Assembly: GCA_902806345.1 (NCBI GenBank) | Contig: CADCWF010000073.1 | Location: 1-37,563 of the forward strand | DNA length: 37,563 nt | DNA from: an uncultured Thermomicrobiales bacterium | Lineage (GTDB): Bacteria > Chloroflexota > Chloroflexia > Thermomicrobiales > UBA6265 | Reading direction: 5' to 3' | Part shown: positions 1 through 8,689 of the stretch, in pieces | Position numbering within the stretch: the stretch's first letter is position 1 | How the letters are laid out: each line of letters starts with the position of its first letter | Program-made: the position numbers and the translations under genes | The notes under the pieces: model-generated | What the model saw: the letters and a program-made list of their open reading frames with translations, nothing else | Told to the model about the DNA's origin: nothing | Database searches by the model: none

Positions 1-1770
1 GTCGAGCGGGAGGTAGGCGCCGCCAGCCTTGAGGACGCCGACCATGGCGACGACCAGCGCCGGACTCGGCTCCAGGCAGAGCCCGACGACGACGTCCCGA
101 TCGACACCGAGCCGGCGGAGCCGGTGGGCAAGCCGGTTCGCCCGGCGGTTCAGCTCGCCGTAGGTCAGGGTCTCGTCGTCGCCGACGGCCGCCACGGTCC
201 CGGGCGTCTGCGCCGCCCGGGCCTCGAACAGGGCGTAGACCGTGCGGTGCTCCGGGGCCGGGCAGGGGGCGGCGTTCCACTCGACAAGGAGCTGGTGGCG
301 CTCCGGCGGTGTCAGTACCGGCAGGGCCGAGAGGGGACGGTCGGGGTCGCCCACCGCGGCGTTGAGCAGCGTCCGGAAGTGCCCGGCGAACCGCTCCATG
401 TCGTCGTCGGCGAATGCCTGGGCGTCATAGTCGAGCCGACCCTGGAGCCCAGATTCCATGGCTCGGACACCGAGCATGAGACCGAACTGCACCGTCTCGG
501 GGGTGATGTCGAGCCGATCGACCGAGAGTCCGGGCAGGGCCAGCGGGGTCCGCGGCGTGTTGTGCAGAGCGAACGCCAGCGAGCTCAGCGGCGGCTGGCC
601 GTCCCGCCGGTCGGGCTGGACCGCCGCGACGACCCGGGCGAACGGCGCCTCCTGGTGGGCGAAGGCGTCGAGCGCGACCGTGCGGACCCGCCCCAGCAGC
701 TCCCGGAAGGTGGGGTCGCCACTCAGGTCGGTGCGGAGCACGAGCGTGTTGACGAAGAAGCCGATGAGGTCCTCGGTTTCAAGCCGGGACCGTCCGGCGA
801 TCGGCGAGGCGACCGCGATGTCGTCGCGGTCGGTATAACGAGCGAGCAGCGCCTGGAACGCCGCCAGCAGCGCCATGTAGCGGGTGCATCCCTCCCGCCT
901 GGCGAGCTCCCGCAGCCGGGCGGCGAGCGGTGGCGGGATCGGCACGTCCCGACTTCCGCCCCGCCCCGCCCCCTCGGCCGGGTGGGCGGTCATCGTCGGC
1001 AGCCGCGTCGGCTCCAGCCCGGCCAGGCGTCGGCGCCAATAGGCGACCGCCCCGTCGAACTCGCCCCGACCGAGCCGCTCGTGCTGCCAGAGTGCGTAGT
1101 CCCCGTACCCGATCGGCGGCTCCGTTAGGGGCGCCGGAGCACCGCCTGCAAAGGCGGCGTAGAGGGCTCCCAGTTCCCCCAGGAGCACGCCGATCGACCA
1201 GCCGTCGATGACGAGGTGGTGCGCCGTCAGCACCAGCACGTGGTCGCGGGGGGCGAGACGGAAGAGACGGGCGCGGACGAGCGGACCGGCCGCAAGGTCG
1301 AACCGGCGTCGGATCTCCTCCGTCACGCGGAGCCGGACGTACTCGTCCAGGTCGCCGGCAAACGCCTCGCGCATGCGTTTGTTGATGCCCTCGACCGGCA
1401 GCTCGAACCCGGCGTCCGGCCGCACGGTCTGGACCGGCTCGCCCCCGACCTCGGCGAAGGTCGTCCGCAGCGCCTCGTGGCGGCGCACGATCTCGGCGAG
1501 GCCCCGCTCGAGTGCCCGTACGTCGAGGTCGCCCCGCAGTCGGAACGCGAGGGGGACGGCGTGGACGCTGGTGTCGGGGTGAAGCCGCTCCAGGAACCAG
1601 AGGCGCTCCTGTGCCGGTGCCAGCGGGACGGGCGCCCCCGGGTCGGGGCGACGCGGAATCCGGGCGTCGCCCGGTGCACCCGGCGCGCCCTCCCGGATCC
1701 GCCGCTGGAGCCAGGCCTGTTGCTCCGGCGACAGGTCGCCGCGCCGCTCGGCCGGGTTCCGGTCACTCAC
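1..1770 (-). CDS. NRPS condensation-adenylation protein, N-terminal part, runs off left edge
   Basis: The frame is open from a GTG at 1770 to base 1 (590 codons, no stop). The first ~45 residues are a short linker. A condensation (C) domain follows, with the C1 motif LAPAQERLWFLERL, the catalytic HHLVIDG at about residues 184-190 and the HQEAPF motif, so all key C-domain signatures are intact. An adenylation (A) domain begins near residue 490: core A1 LTYGEL is present and core A2 LKAGGAYLPLD lies exactly at the window edge. By family knowledge the C domain condenses a carrier-bound acyl donor with a carrier-bound amino acid. The GTG overlaps the end of the upstream A-T gene by 8 bases, so translation is probably coupled. 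The two A-T proteins upstream are the obvious donors. The substrate cannot be read because the A-domain pocket lies outside the window. Confidence 0.93.
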   Translation of the reverse strand, partial: MSDRNPAERRGDLSPEQQAWLQRRIREGAPGAPGDARIPRRPDPGAPVPLAPAQERLWFLERLHPDTSVHAVPLAFRLRGDLDVRALERGLAEIVRRHEALRTTFAEVGGEPVQTVRPDAGFELPVEGINKRMREAFAGDLDEYVRLRVTEEIRRRFDLAAGPLVRARLFRLAPRDHVLVLTAHHLVIDGWSIGVLLGELGALYAAFAGGAPAPLTEPPIGYGDYALWQHERLGRGEFDGAVAYWRRRLAGLEPTRLPTMTAHPAEGAGRGGSRDVPIPPPLAARLRELARREGCTRYMALLAAFQALLARYTDRDDIAVASPIAGRSRLETEDLIGFFVNTLVLRTDLSGDPTFRELLGRVRTVALDAFAHQEAPFARVVAAVQPDRRDGQPPLSSLAFALHNTPRTPLALPGLSVDRLDITPETVQFGLMLGVRAMESGLQGRLDYDAQAFADDDMERFAGHFRTLLNAAVGDPDRPLSALPVLTPPERHQLLVEWNAAPCPAPEHRTVYALFEARAAQTPGTVAAVGDDETLTYGELNRRANRLAHRLRRLGVDRDVVVGLCLEPSPALVVAMVGVLKAGGAYLPLD

Positions 1771-3664
1771 CACCGCTCACCTCGTCGATCGGTCCCCGCA
1801 ACCCCGCCGCGAGATCGAACCCGGCTTGGGCCGCAACGGGGACGCTCTTGTCCGCTTGATGCAGCAGCATACCGTCAAGGACGCCAGCCATCGCCGTCAC
1901 CGTCCCCGCCTCGAAGAACATCGCCACCGAGAGGTCGAATCGGAGGGCGTCCCGCAGCCGGGCGACGATCCGGGCGGCCTGGAGGGAATCCCCGCCGAGG
2001 TCCTCGATCCCGAGGACCGCCGCCCACGCCTCCGCGACCGCCGTCTCCAGCGGAGCCTCGGGGAGTCGCCCGCGAGGACGGTCGGGCCAGCTGGGAGCGG
2101 ACGGGGCAACGCCGAGGAGCTCCGCTAGCGAAGGTCGCCTGATCTTGCCGTTCGGCCCAGTCGGGATCGCCGCGACGACAACGATCCGGCGAGGCACCTT
2201 GGCCGGAGCGAGCCGCTCGGCGACGAACCGGCGGAGCGTGGCCTCGTCGATGTGCCACCCGTCGCAGGGGACGACTGCCGCCGCGACCGCCTGGCCGAGG
2301 CGCTCGTCCGGGACGGGGAAGACCACAGCCTGGGCGACCCCGGAGTGGGAGAGGAGGGCCTCCTCGACCTCGCGCGGGGCGATCTTCTCGCCCCCCCGGT
2401 TGATGAGGTCGGCGAGGCGCCCGGTGACGAAGAGATAGCCGTCCTCGTCCAGGAATCCCACGTCGCCGGTCCGAAACCAGCCATCGCCGGTGAAGGCGGC
2501 GGTGGTCGCGGCGGGGTCGCGGTCGTAGCCCGCGAAGACACCCGGACCGCGGACGGCAACCTCGCCCGCCTCCCCCTGGGGCAGCGTCGATCCCCCGTCG
2601 TCCTGGATGCGGATCTCGGGACCGAGCGACAGACCCACCGAGCCGGGTTTGCGCGGCAGCGGGGGCAGCGGCGAGCTCGCGATCTGCTGGGCTTCGGTCA
2701 TGCCGTACGCATCGATAACGGGAGCCCCGAGCGCGGCTTCCAGCTCGGCCAGGAGGCCCGGCGCGGAGATTGCCGCGCTCGACCGGACAAACCGGAACCG
2801 GTGGCGCCCGAGCCGCTCCGGCTCCTCCTCGATCTGCTCCAGCAGCGAGCGCAAGACGGTTGGGACCGTGGCCGTCCAGGTTGGCGAGAACTCCTCGATC
2901 CAGGCGAAGACGAGCGCCGGATCGTAGCCACGGGTGCACACCATGGAGCCACCCGTGGTCAGCGCCGCGAGCAGCGAGTTCAACCCCTGGGAATGGACCA
3001 TCGAGGCGACGTTCAGGCTCCGATCGGTGGGGCGCAGCGCGAACCAGACAGCACCGAGCCGAGCCACCTCGCAGACCATCCGGTGGCCCCGGGGCACGCG
3101 CTTGGGGACCCCGGTGGTGCTCGACGTATGCAGGATGTAGGCGACATCATCGGGCCGAGCGAACCCACCGCGGTCGGCCCATCCCCCGACATCGCCGCGC
3201 AGCACAAAGGCGCCCGCCGCGCCGGGCGCCGGCGCCAGCTCGATCACCGGCAGGTCCCTGGCGGCTCGCCGTGGCCCGCCGTCGGCCTCGGCGAGGACGA
3301 CGAGCGCGTCGGGGCGCAAGCCGGCGAGGCGTGCGGCCAGATCGTCCACCGGCGCATCGAAGGCGAGCGGCGCCGAGGTCGCGCCGCCGGCGACGGCGAG
3401 GATCGCGACGGCCAGCTCGGGGCCGTCGGGGAGCGCGAGCGCGACCCGGTCGCCGCGTCCCAACCCGGCGTCGTTGAGCGCCTGCACCGTCCGCTCGATC
3501 TGCACCAGCAGGGCGCCGTAGGAGAGCGGGGAACGGCCCGGCGCCAGGATCGCCGGGGCGTCGGGCGTCCGCTCGGCCCAGTACCGGACGACGTCGGGCA
3601 AGGTCGCGACGTGCGTCCCGGGGGGTCCGCCGCCACCGAAGGCGACGGGATCAACCTGCGTCAC
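1763..3664 (-). CDS. Stand-alone adenylation-carrier (A-T) protein, second of a tandem pair
   Basis: A 633-residue protein with an AMP-binding domain (about 20-500) and a C-terminal phosphopantetheine carrier (about 530-605, LGGDSL with Ser560). Visible cores: A5 DAYGMTE, A7 TGDVGFLDEDGYLF, A8 RLADLINRGGEKIAPREVEE, A10 lysine in PTGPNGK. The A-domain looks more like acyl-CoA synthetases than amino-acid-activating domains, so the substrate may be a carboxylic acid rather than an amino acid (inference). It is a paralogue of the gene just upstream. Two oddities: the A3 loop reads HTSSTTGVPK, with Ser where Gly is usual, and the carrier lacks about nine residues before LGGDS compared with its sister. 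The start is a GTG overlapping the upstream stop (GTGA). A ~18-residue tail after the carrier may be a docking segment. Confidence 0.9.
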   Translation of the reverse strand: MTQVDPVAFGGGGPPGTHVATLPDVVRYWAERTPDAPAILAPGRSPLSYGALLVQIERTVQALNDAGLGRGDRVALALPDGPELAVAILAVAGGATSAPLAFDAPVDDLAARLAGLRPDALVVLAEADGGPRRAARDLPVIELAPAPGAAGAFVLRGDVGGWADRGGFARPDDVAYILHTSSTTGVPKRVPRGHRMVCEVARLGAVWFALRPTDRSLNVASMVHSQGLNSLLAALTTGGSMVCTRGYDPALVFAWIEEFSPTWTATVPTVLRSLLEQIEEEPERLGRHRFRFVRSSAAISAPGLLAELEAALGAPVIDAYGMTEAQQIASSPLPPLPRKPGSVGLSLGPEIRIQDDGGSTLPQGEAGEVAVRGPGVFAGYDRDPAATTAAFTGDGWFRTGDVGFLDEDGYLFVTGRLADLINRGGEKIAPREVEEALLSHSGVAQAVVFPVPDERLGQAVAAAVVPCDGWHIDEATLRRFVAERLAPAKVPRRIVVVAAIPTGPNGKIRRPSLAELLGVAPSAPSWPDRPRGRLPEAPLETAVAEAWAAVLGIEDLGGDSLQAARIVARLRDALRFDLSVAMFFEAGTVTAMAGVLDGMLLHQADKSVPVAAQAGFDLAAGLRGPIDEVSGGE

Positions 3665-5520
3665 GAGGCACCTACCGCCGACACCGGAGCCTGTTCCACT
3701 TCGCGGAGCAGCGCGTCCTCGACGACGGCGGCCATCGCCGCCACCGTCGGCGCCTCGAAGAACACCGCGACCGAGAGGTCGAGCCGGAGGGTAGCGGCGA
3801 GCCGGGTGATGATCCGGGTGGCCAGGATCGAATCCCCACCCAACGACAGGAAGTCGTCCTCGGCGCCGACCGGGTCCAGACCGAGCACCTCGGCCCAGAT
3901 CCCGGCCACCAGCCGCTCCGTGGCCGTCCGTGGGGCGGTGGTCGTCCCCCCCGACGGCGCGGCCGGCTTCGCCTCCGTCGCGTGGCCGAGCAGCGCAGCG
4001 AGACCGGTCCGTACCAACTTGCCGGTCGGACCCGTCGGCAGCGCATCAACGACGACGATCCGCCGTGGCACCTTGAATGCCGCCAGGCGCTCGGCGACGA
4101 ACCGGCGCAGCTCGATCTCGGTCACGGCCGAGCCGGGGTGGAGGATCACCGCCGCTGCCACCTCCTCACCGAGGCGGGGGTCGGGCACGCCGAACGCGAG
4201 CGCCTGGGCGACGGCCGGGTGGGTGAGCAGCGCCTCGTCGACCTCACGCGGGGCGACCTTCTCGCCGCCGCGGTTGATCAACTCCTTGAGGCGCCCGGTG
4301 ACGAAGAGGTAGCCGTCGCGATCGAGGTACCCGACATCGCCGGTGCGGAACCAGCCGTCGGCCGTGAAGGCGGCCGCCGTCGCCTCGGGGTCGCCATCGT
4401 AGCCACGGACGACGTTCGCGTTGCGGACCTGGATCTCGCCCTCGGTTCCGGCGGGAAGGACCCGGCCGGCTTCGTCGCTGAGGCGAATCTCGGCGCCAAT
4501 CGAGACGCCGGCCGAACCGGGTTTGCGGGCAGCCGGAGGGAAGGGCGTCATCGCGAGGATCGATGTCTCGGTCATGCCGTACCCGTCGATCACCGGCGCC
4601 CCGAAGGCCGCTTCGATCTCGTCGCGGAGCGCCTGCGACAGGGAGGCCGAGGAGCAACGGACGAACCGCAGGGGTCGGCGCGCGATGAGTTCGCGGTAGG
4701 TCGAGACCCGGTCGAGGATCGCCCGCTGCATGGTCGGCACCGCCGAAAACCAGGTCGGTGAGAACGCGTCGAGCCAGCCGAAGAAGCGGGGGGCGTCGAA
4801 CCCCGGGGTGCGGACGATGCTCGCACCGGCCGTCAGCGTCGCCAGCAACTCGCCAACGAGCCCCTGGACGTGGAACATCGGCATCACGGCCAGGAGACGG
4901 TCGGCGGGGCCAAGCGCCAGAGCAACCGTCATATCGAACGCGGTGGTGCAGACGTTGGCGTGCGTGAGCGGGATGCGCTTCGGCCGCGCCGTGGTGCCGG
5001 AGGTCTGGAGCAGCAGGGCGAGGTCGTCCGGCCGCGGCGGATCGACGTCGGGACTCCGGTCGAGGGGGTCGCCCCGGAGCGCAAACCGGCCCGTCTCGTT
5101 GCCAGGCGACGGCACGACCTCGATCGCGGCGACGCCCTGACCGTGGGCAACGGACCGGGCCGGGGTGTCCGCCTCGGCGGCGAGGAGGAGTGCAGTCGCC
5201 CCGAGGCCGGCGAGGGCGCCGGCGAACTCGTCGGCGGTGAGCGCCGGGTTGAGCGGCGCCGCCGCCGCGACCTGGGTGCTGGCGAGGAACGCGACCGCCA
5301 TCTCCGGTCCATCGGGGAGGACGATGGCGATCCGGTCACCCCGGCCGAGTCCGAGCCCCTTCAACGCCTCGGCGGTGCGGTCGACCCGCTCGGCCAAGCC
5401 TCGGTAGGTGACGCTGGCGCGGTTCGGGGCGAGCAGGGCGACGGCGTCCGGCGTCGCCGTCGCGGCGCGGCGGAGCACCGCGGGAACCGTCGTCGGAGGA
5501 GTACGAACCACCATCGCCAC
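3661..5520 (-). CDS. Stand-alone adenylation-carrier (A-T) protein, first of a tandem pair
   Basis: A 619-residue protein that should activate a carboxylic acid as its adenylate and load it on its own carrier. The AMP-binding domain (about 10-490) has A3 LLQTSGTTARPKR, A5 DGYGMTET, A7 TGDVGYLDRDGYLF, A8 RLKELINRGGEKVAPREV and the A10 lysine (PTGPTGK). The carrier at about 530-600 has DDFLSLGGDSI with Ser564. The MPMFHVQGL segment resembles oxalyl- and acyl-CoA synthetases; the usual Asp that binds an alpha-amino group is not evident, so a non-amino acid substrate is plausible (inference). It is the first gene of the three-gene NRPS operon. The start is GTG at 5520, or ATG at 5514, which has a GGTGG just upstream; neither has a strong ribosome binding site. 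Confidence 0.9.
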   Translation of the reverse strand: MAMVVRTPPTTVPAVLRRAATATPDAVALLAPNRASVTYRGLAERVDRTAEALKGLGLGRGDRIAIVLPDGPEMAVAFLASTQVAAAAPLNPALTADEFAGALAGLGATALLLAAEADTPARSVAHGQGVAAIEVVPSPGNETGRFALRGDPLDRSPDVDPPRPDDLALLLQTSGTTARPKRIPLTHANVCTTAFDMTVALALGPADRLLAVMPMFHVQGLVGELLATLTAGASIVRTPGFDAPRFFGWLDAFSPTWFSAVPTMQRAILDRVSTYRELIARRPLRFVRCSSASLSQALRDEIEAAFGAPVIDGYGMTETSILAMTPFPPAARKPGSAGVSIGAEIRLSDEAGRVLPAGTEGEIQVRNANVVRGYDGDPEATAAAFTADGWFRTGDVGYLDRDGYLFVTGRLKELINRGGEKVAPREVDEALLTHPAVAQALAFGVPDPRLGEEVAAAVILHPGSAVTEIELRRFVAERLAAFKVPRRIVVVDALPTGPTGKLVRTGLAALLGHATEAKPAAPSGGTTTAPRTATERLVAGIWAEVLGLDPVGAEDDFLSLGGDSILATRIITRLAATLRLDLSVAVFFEAPTVAAMAAVVEDALLREVEQAPVSAVGAS

Positions 5521-6235
5521 CAGCGCCCCGCCGAGCGGCCCGGGCCGTCAGCGACGAGTACAAAGCGGACCAGGGCCGCGGCCGCCGTGCTCGCAGCCTT
5601 CGGACACGTGCGCCGAGTCTGATTCGGATGCGCACCGAATGTTGCCCGACCATGATAGGGGATGCTGATGAACCGCCGATGAACGGACGGTCGGCGAAGC
5701 GCCCGCCGGCCCCGGCTGATGGCCCGCGCTCGTTCCACGCCCGGGCATTCGTACGAGGCCAAGGTGGTGGGGCGCCGGACGGGAGGTGACGCAACGAGCG
5801 GTCCCCTCCCCCCGAGTGCTGGTCGGCGGAAGCAGGTGGTTGCGGGGAAGCGGCCGGCAGACGGTGCGTCCTCACCCCTTGGCCCTACGCTGGGGTGCTC
5901 TCCTAACCGGGGCAGGAACGGGAGAGATCGGCCCGGAAAACTCACTTCCGTGCCGACCCTCACCCTTGTTGCACGGAATCCGGGTTAACAGGTCCAGTAC
6001 CGGGCGGCCGGCCCCCGCCCCCGACCGCCGCCCGCTCCGCGGGCATCCGGCCCGAGGCGCGGGTCCCCGAGCAGCGCGGGGGCCCGTGCCCACCCGGTAG
6101 CAGAAGGATTCGCGCGGATCTCGTACCACTCGATCGGCGAAGAAGGGGAAAGAACGGGCAACTCGCGACTTCTTCCGGCGAGGCATCCTGCAGAGCGTCG
6201 AGCGCGAGGATGGGGGGTAAGGGCTGGTGACGGGA
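5521..6235. other. Non-coding gap upstream of the NRPS operon
   Basis: No frame in these ~715 bases looks like protein: the open frames are Arg/Pro/Gly-rich, without domains or ribosome binding sites. The NRPS promoter should lie near the left end, but no convincing -35/-10 pair was found. The only notable structure is the inverted repeat at 5622-5640. Confidence 0.5.
5622..5640. promoter_or_regulatory. Inverted repeat upstream of the NRPS operon
   Basis: ATTCGG and CCGAAT form perfect 6-bp arms separated by 7 bases, about 100 bases upstream of the first A-T gene. This spacing suits a dimeric regulator, but the short arms could arise by chance. Confidence 0.25.
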
Positions 6236-6689
6236 TCAGCCCGGATAGGACGCCGCGACCGCCTCGAACCGGGAGCGGACCGGCGCCGCCAGTCACGCCG
6301 GCAGCAGGTCGGTGGGGAAGCCGAGCGGCCCGTGCAGGAACGTCGGCAGCAGCACCGGGGCGATCGCCGGCGGATGGAGGCCGCGCTCCCGGCCTCCAAG
6401 AACGACCCAGCGGCCGACGAACGGGTCGAACGCCAAGACGGGGAGCCAAGCCACCGTCGCCCCCAGTGGGTGGCGAGCAGTCCGGTGACGCCGGCCGCGC
6501 CGCCCGACGCGGCGAGAACCTCGCCGAGCCGCGGCAGCACCGGCAGCGCGCCGGGCGCCGTCGACGGCACGACGATTCAGGGCAACCCCACGATCCGCCG
6601 GTTCACCCGCACCACGGCGCCAGGATCATCGGCGCCCAGACGGGCACGACCAGCGCCGGCGGGAGCGAGACGAGCGTCTCGACCGTCAC
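6236..6689 (-). pseudogene. Decayed ABA4-like (DUF4281) membrane protein gene
   Basis: The gene starts at GTG 6689, overlapping the stop of the upstream membrane protein (GTGA). Frame 1 encodes VTVETLVSLPPALVVP and stops at a TGA after about 28 codons. The match then continues in a second frame (VNRRIVGLP, a TGA, then LPVLPRLGEVLA) and in a third (LAFDPFVGRWVVLGGRERGL, then APVLLPTFLHGPLGF), which stops at 6293-6295. A further in-phase stretch ends at TGA 6236-6238. In the ABA4/DUF4281 family, the AFD.FVGRW...RER and GPLGF motifs sit in a ~150-residue multi-pass membrane protein, the length this reconstruction would have. Pro replaces the usual Leu at several positions, consistent with T-to-C decay. 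At least two frameshifts and two stops make a working product very unlikely. Confidence 0.8.
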
Positions 6690-7660
6690 CGGACACCCCC
6701 GACGCCGGCCCCGCGAGCGGCGGGCAGGACGACCGCCCCGGCGGCGACGACCGCGGCGACGCCCAACGCGCCGAACGCGCCGAGGGTGACCCCGTCCGGG
6801 TTGACGATCGACTGGGCGCGCAGCGCCTGCCAGGTCAGCAGCAGCGCCAGCCCGATCCACGCCAGCCCGGCGACGACGACGAGGGCGGTCCGCCGCCCCT
6901 CGGGCAGCCACCGCGGGGCGAACCGCGCCAGCGCCAGGGCGAGCAGCGGCAGCACCTGCATCGCGTGGAGCCCGACGAAGTGGCCGACCCGGAGGTCCCC
7001 GCCCTCGGTGCTCCAGTTGACGACCGGCAACCCGGGGCCGCCGTCGGCGACGCCGACCGCGTGGGCCTGGAGACCGCCGACCATCGGCAGCGCGAGGGCC
7101 ATCCCGACGGCGGCGCCGAGGATGCCGAGCCGCAGCGCCCAGGCGAGCGACGCGGGGGCTATCCGCTGGCGGAGCAGGAGGACGGCGGTGGCGATGCCGA
7201 GCAGCCAGACCACCAGGATCGCGCCGCCCATGATCGAGAAGAGGGCCCCGTCGAGAGCCGTCGCGTCGTTGAAGTGGCTCGTCGTGCCGCGCCCGGCCTG
7301 GCCGGCGATGACGACCATCTCGAGGACGAAGGCGAGCGCGGTGCCCCAGGCAACGGCGGCGACCAGCCGCCGGTGCCCCCGGACGAAGGAGAGGAACCAG
7401 ACCAGGGTCAGGCTGTAGATGCCGATCGAGACGGCGAACTTGGCCGGCTTCAGCCAGGCCGGGGCGCCAGTGATCACCCACGGGTCGGCGAAGATGCCGA
7501 CGACGAAGGGGATGACCAGGGCCAGGGTGGCGAGGCCGACCAGGGTGAGTGGCGGGTTGGCGGCCCAGGCTCCACGAAGCCGCGCCATTACCCGGGCCGA
7601 TCGGGGGTACGGAGTGCCGGGGCGATCCGGGGTGGGAACGGCGAGCGACGATGCGGACAT
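6686..7660 (-). CDS. Uncharacterised multi-pass membrane protein
   Basis: A 324-residue protein starting at ATG 7660, chosen because GGAGG lies about 8 bases upstream and because the sequence further upstream is Arg/Pro-rich noise. After a ~35-residue hydrophilic start there are about eight hydrophobic segments, for example LTLVGLATLALVIPFVVGIF, then PAWLKPAKFAVSIGIYSLTL. Conserved-looking polar positions between helices include HFNDATALDGALFS, a GLQAHAVG stretch and GHFVGLHAMQ; these histidines could bind metal or heme, but that is speculation. I recognise similar proteins in Actinobacteria and Chloroflexi only as uncharacterised. It was followed, with a 4-base overlap, by the now broken ABA4-like gene, so the two were once co-translated. 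A candidate promoter sits at 7709-7738. Confidence 0.85.
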   Translation of the reverse strand: MSASSLAVPTPDRPGTPYPRSARVMARLRGAWAANPPLTLVGLATLALVIPFVVGIFADPWVITGAPAWLKPAKFAVSIGIYSLTLVWFLSFVRGHRRLVAAVAWGTALAFVLEMVVIAGQAGRGTTSHFNDATALDGALFSIMGGAILVVWLLGIATAVLLLRQRIAPASLAWALRLGILGAAVGMALALPMVGGLQAHAVGVADGGPGLPVVNWSTEGGDLRVGHFVGLHAMQVLPLLALALARFAPRWLPEGRRTALVVVAGLAWIGLALLLTWQALRAQSIVNPDGVTLGAFGALGVAAVVAAGAVVLPAARGAGVGGVR

Positions 7661-7708
7661 GAGGGAGACCTCCGGTTCGGGTGCGGGTGGGGTGAGGCAG
7701 GCGCCATC

Positions 7709-7738
7709 ATCACAATCGGGTGGTCGGTCGCGTGTCAA
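7709..7738 (-). promoter_or_regulatory. Candidate promoter of the membrane protein gene
   Basis: On the minus strand a perfect -35 TTGACA (7738-7733) is followed after 18 bases by TGTGAT (7714-7709, 4 of 6 matches to TATAAT). It would give a leader of about 40 bases before ATG 7660. Confidence 0.45.
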
Positions 7739-7914
7739 CGGGGGCCCGACCGGTGGCGCCTCCCCTCCCCCGCGGCGGTTCGGTTTTGGCTCGGCTTTCG
7801 GGTGGGAGCGGCGCCCCGGCGGGGGCACAGGTCCCCGCCCGGCCCCGCTCCCTCGCGAGGGCGGGGGGAGCATCGGGTTGTGCCGAGGGAAATGGCGTTC
7901 GACCGGATGATGAA

Positions 7915-8616
7915 TCACGCATCGGCCACCGGGCCGCTTGCCCCGCACCGGGTCAGCGCCGCGGCCCGCTCGTCGAGCTTCGCCGCGAGGCGGGGAAAGT
8001 CGGCCGCGACCGACGCCAGGGTGGCATCGTCCGGCGGCGCGGCGGCGGCAAGGCGGGCGTAGTCGGCGAGGAGGTCGGCGGCCGGCACGAGCAGGCGCGT
8101 CCGTTCCGGCGCGCCCGGTTCTGCCGCGGCGAGCAACCGGCTGGCGGCGTCCGCAACCGTCGTTCCGCCGTCGCGCGCGGCGCCGGCGGGCAGCCGCTCC
8201 GCCGCGCCCCGGAAGCGTCCGAGGAGGGCGGCCGGCTCGGCCGCGGCGATGTCCGACCCCGATCCGCTCCCATCCCACGAGACCGGGGACGGGTGGACCA
8301 GGGCGCGGCGGCCGAGGTCGCCGGCAGCCCCGACGAATTGGCCAACGGCGGGGACGAGCATCCAGCCGACCGCGAAGATCATCCAGGACGCCCACGGCGC
8401 GAACGCGACGATCGCGGCCCCGGCGAGGGCGGCAGGGCCGAGCAGCCGGAGGGCGCCAGCGGCCCGAATCCGGGGGTCGGCCGCATCGGCGCCGTACGGC
8501 CGGAACCAGACCATGCCGCAGGCCGGCCCTTGGGCCCGCTCCTGAGCCGCCACTCCGGGACCGTCTGTCCCCGCGGCGCCGGCGGCCGGGAATGTGTGGT
8601 TACGGCGGTGGCACAT
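7915..8616 (-). CDS. Uncharacterised membrane protein under TetR control
   Basis: A 233-residue protein. ATG 8616 has GAGGAGG about 10 bases upstream. The N-terminal ~45 residues are hydrophilic (it begins MCHRRNHTFP). Two adjacent hydrophobic segments follow (LLGPAALAGAAIVAFAPWA and WMIFAVGWMLVPAVGQFVGA). The remaining ~130 residues are an Ala-rich, probably helical soluble domain with many Leu/Ala heptad-like positions. No family recognised. Its promoter overlaps two palindromic operators and it diverges from a tetR gene, so it is very probably repressed by that TetR. Such targets are often transport or envelope proteins, but two membrane segments do not make a transporter. Confidence 0.75.
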   Translation of the reverse strand: MCHRRNHTFPAAGAAGTDGPGVAAQERAQGPACGMVWFRPYGADAADPRIRAAGALRLLGPAALAGAAIVAFAPWASWMIFAVGWMLVPAVGQFVGAAGDLGRRALVHPSPVSWDGSGSGSDIAAAEPAALLGRFRGAAERLPAGAARDGGTTVADAASRLLAAAEPGAPERTRLLVPAADLLADYARLAAAAPPDDATLASVAADFPRLAAKLDERAAALTRCGASGPVADA

Positions 8617-8666
8617 GGGGGCGGTCCTCCTCGGGGCGTACCGGCGGAGTCGGTGGTAGACTCTCT

Positions 8667-8682
8667 CCTAACGCTCGTTAGG
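8667..8682. promoter_or_regulatory. TetR operator O1
   Basis: CCTAACGCTCGTTAGG is a 16-bp inverted repeat with a single central mismatch. It is nearly identical to O2 25 bases away and lies just downstream of the predicted minus-strand transcription start, where bound repressor would block transcription. Confidence 0.8.
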
Positions 8683-8689
8683 CGATTTC

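Noticed and set aside
2252..4312. A 686-codon plus-strand open frame
   Set aside because: Antisense to the two A-T genes, which have clear domain motifs. Its Arg/Gly/Asp-rich translation shows no family.
6227..8062. A 611-codon plus-strand open frame
   Set aside because: Antisense to the membrane protein gene 6686-7660, which has a ribosome binding site, promoter and membrane helices.
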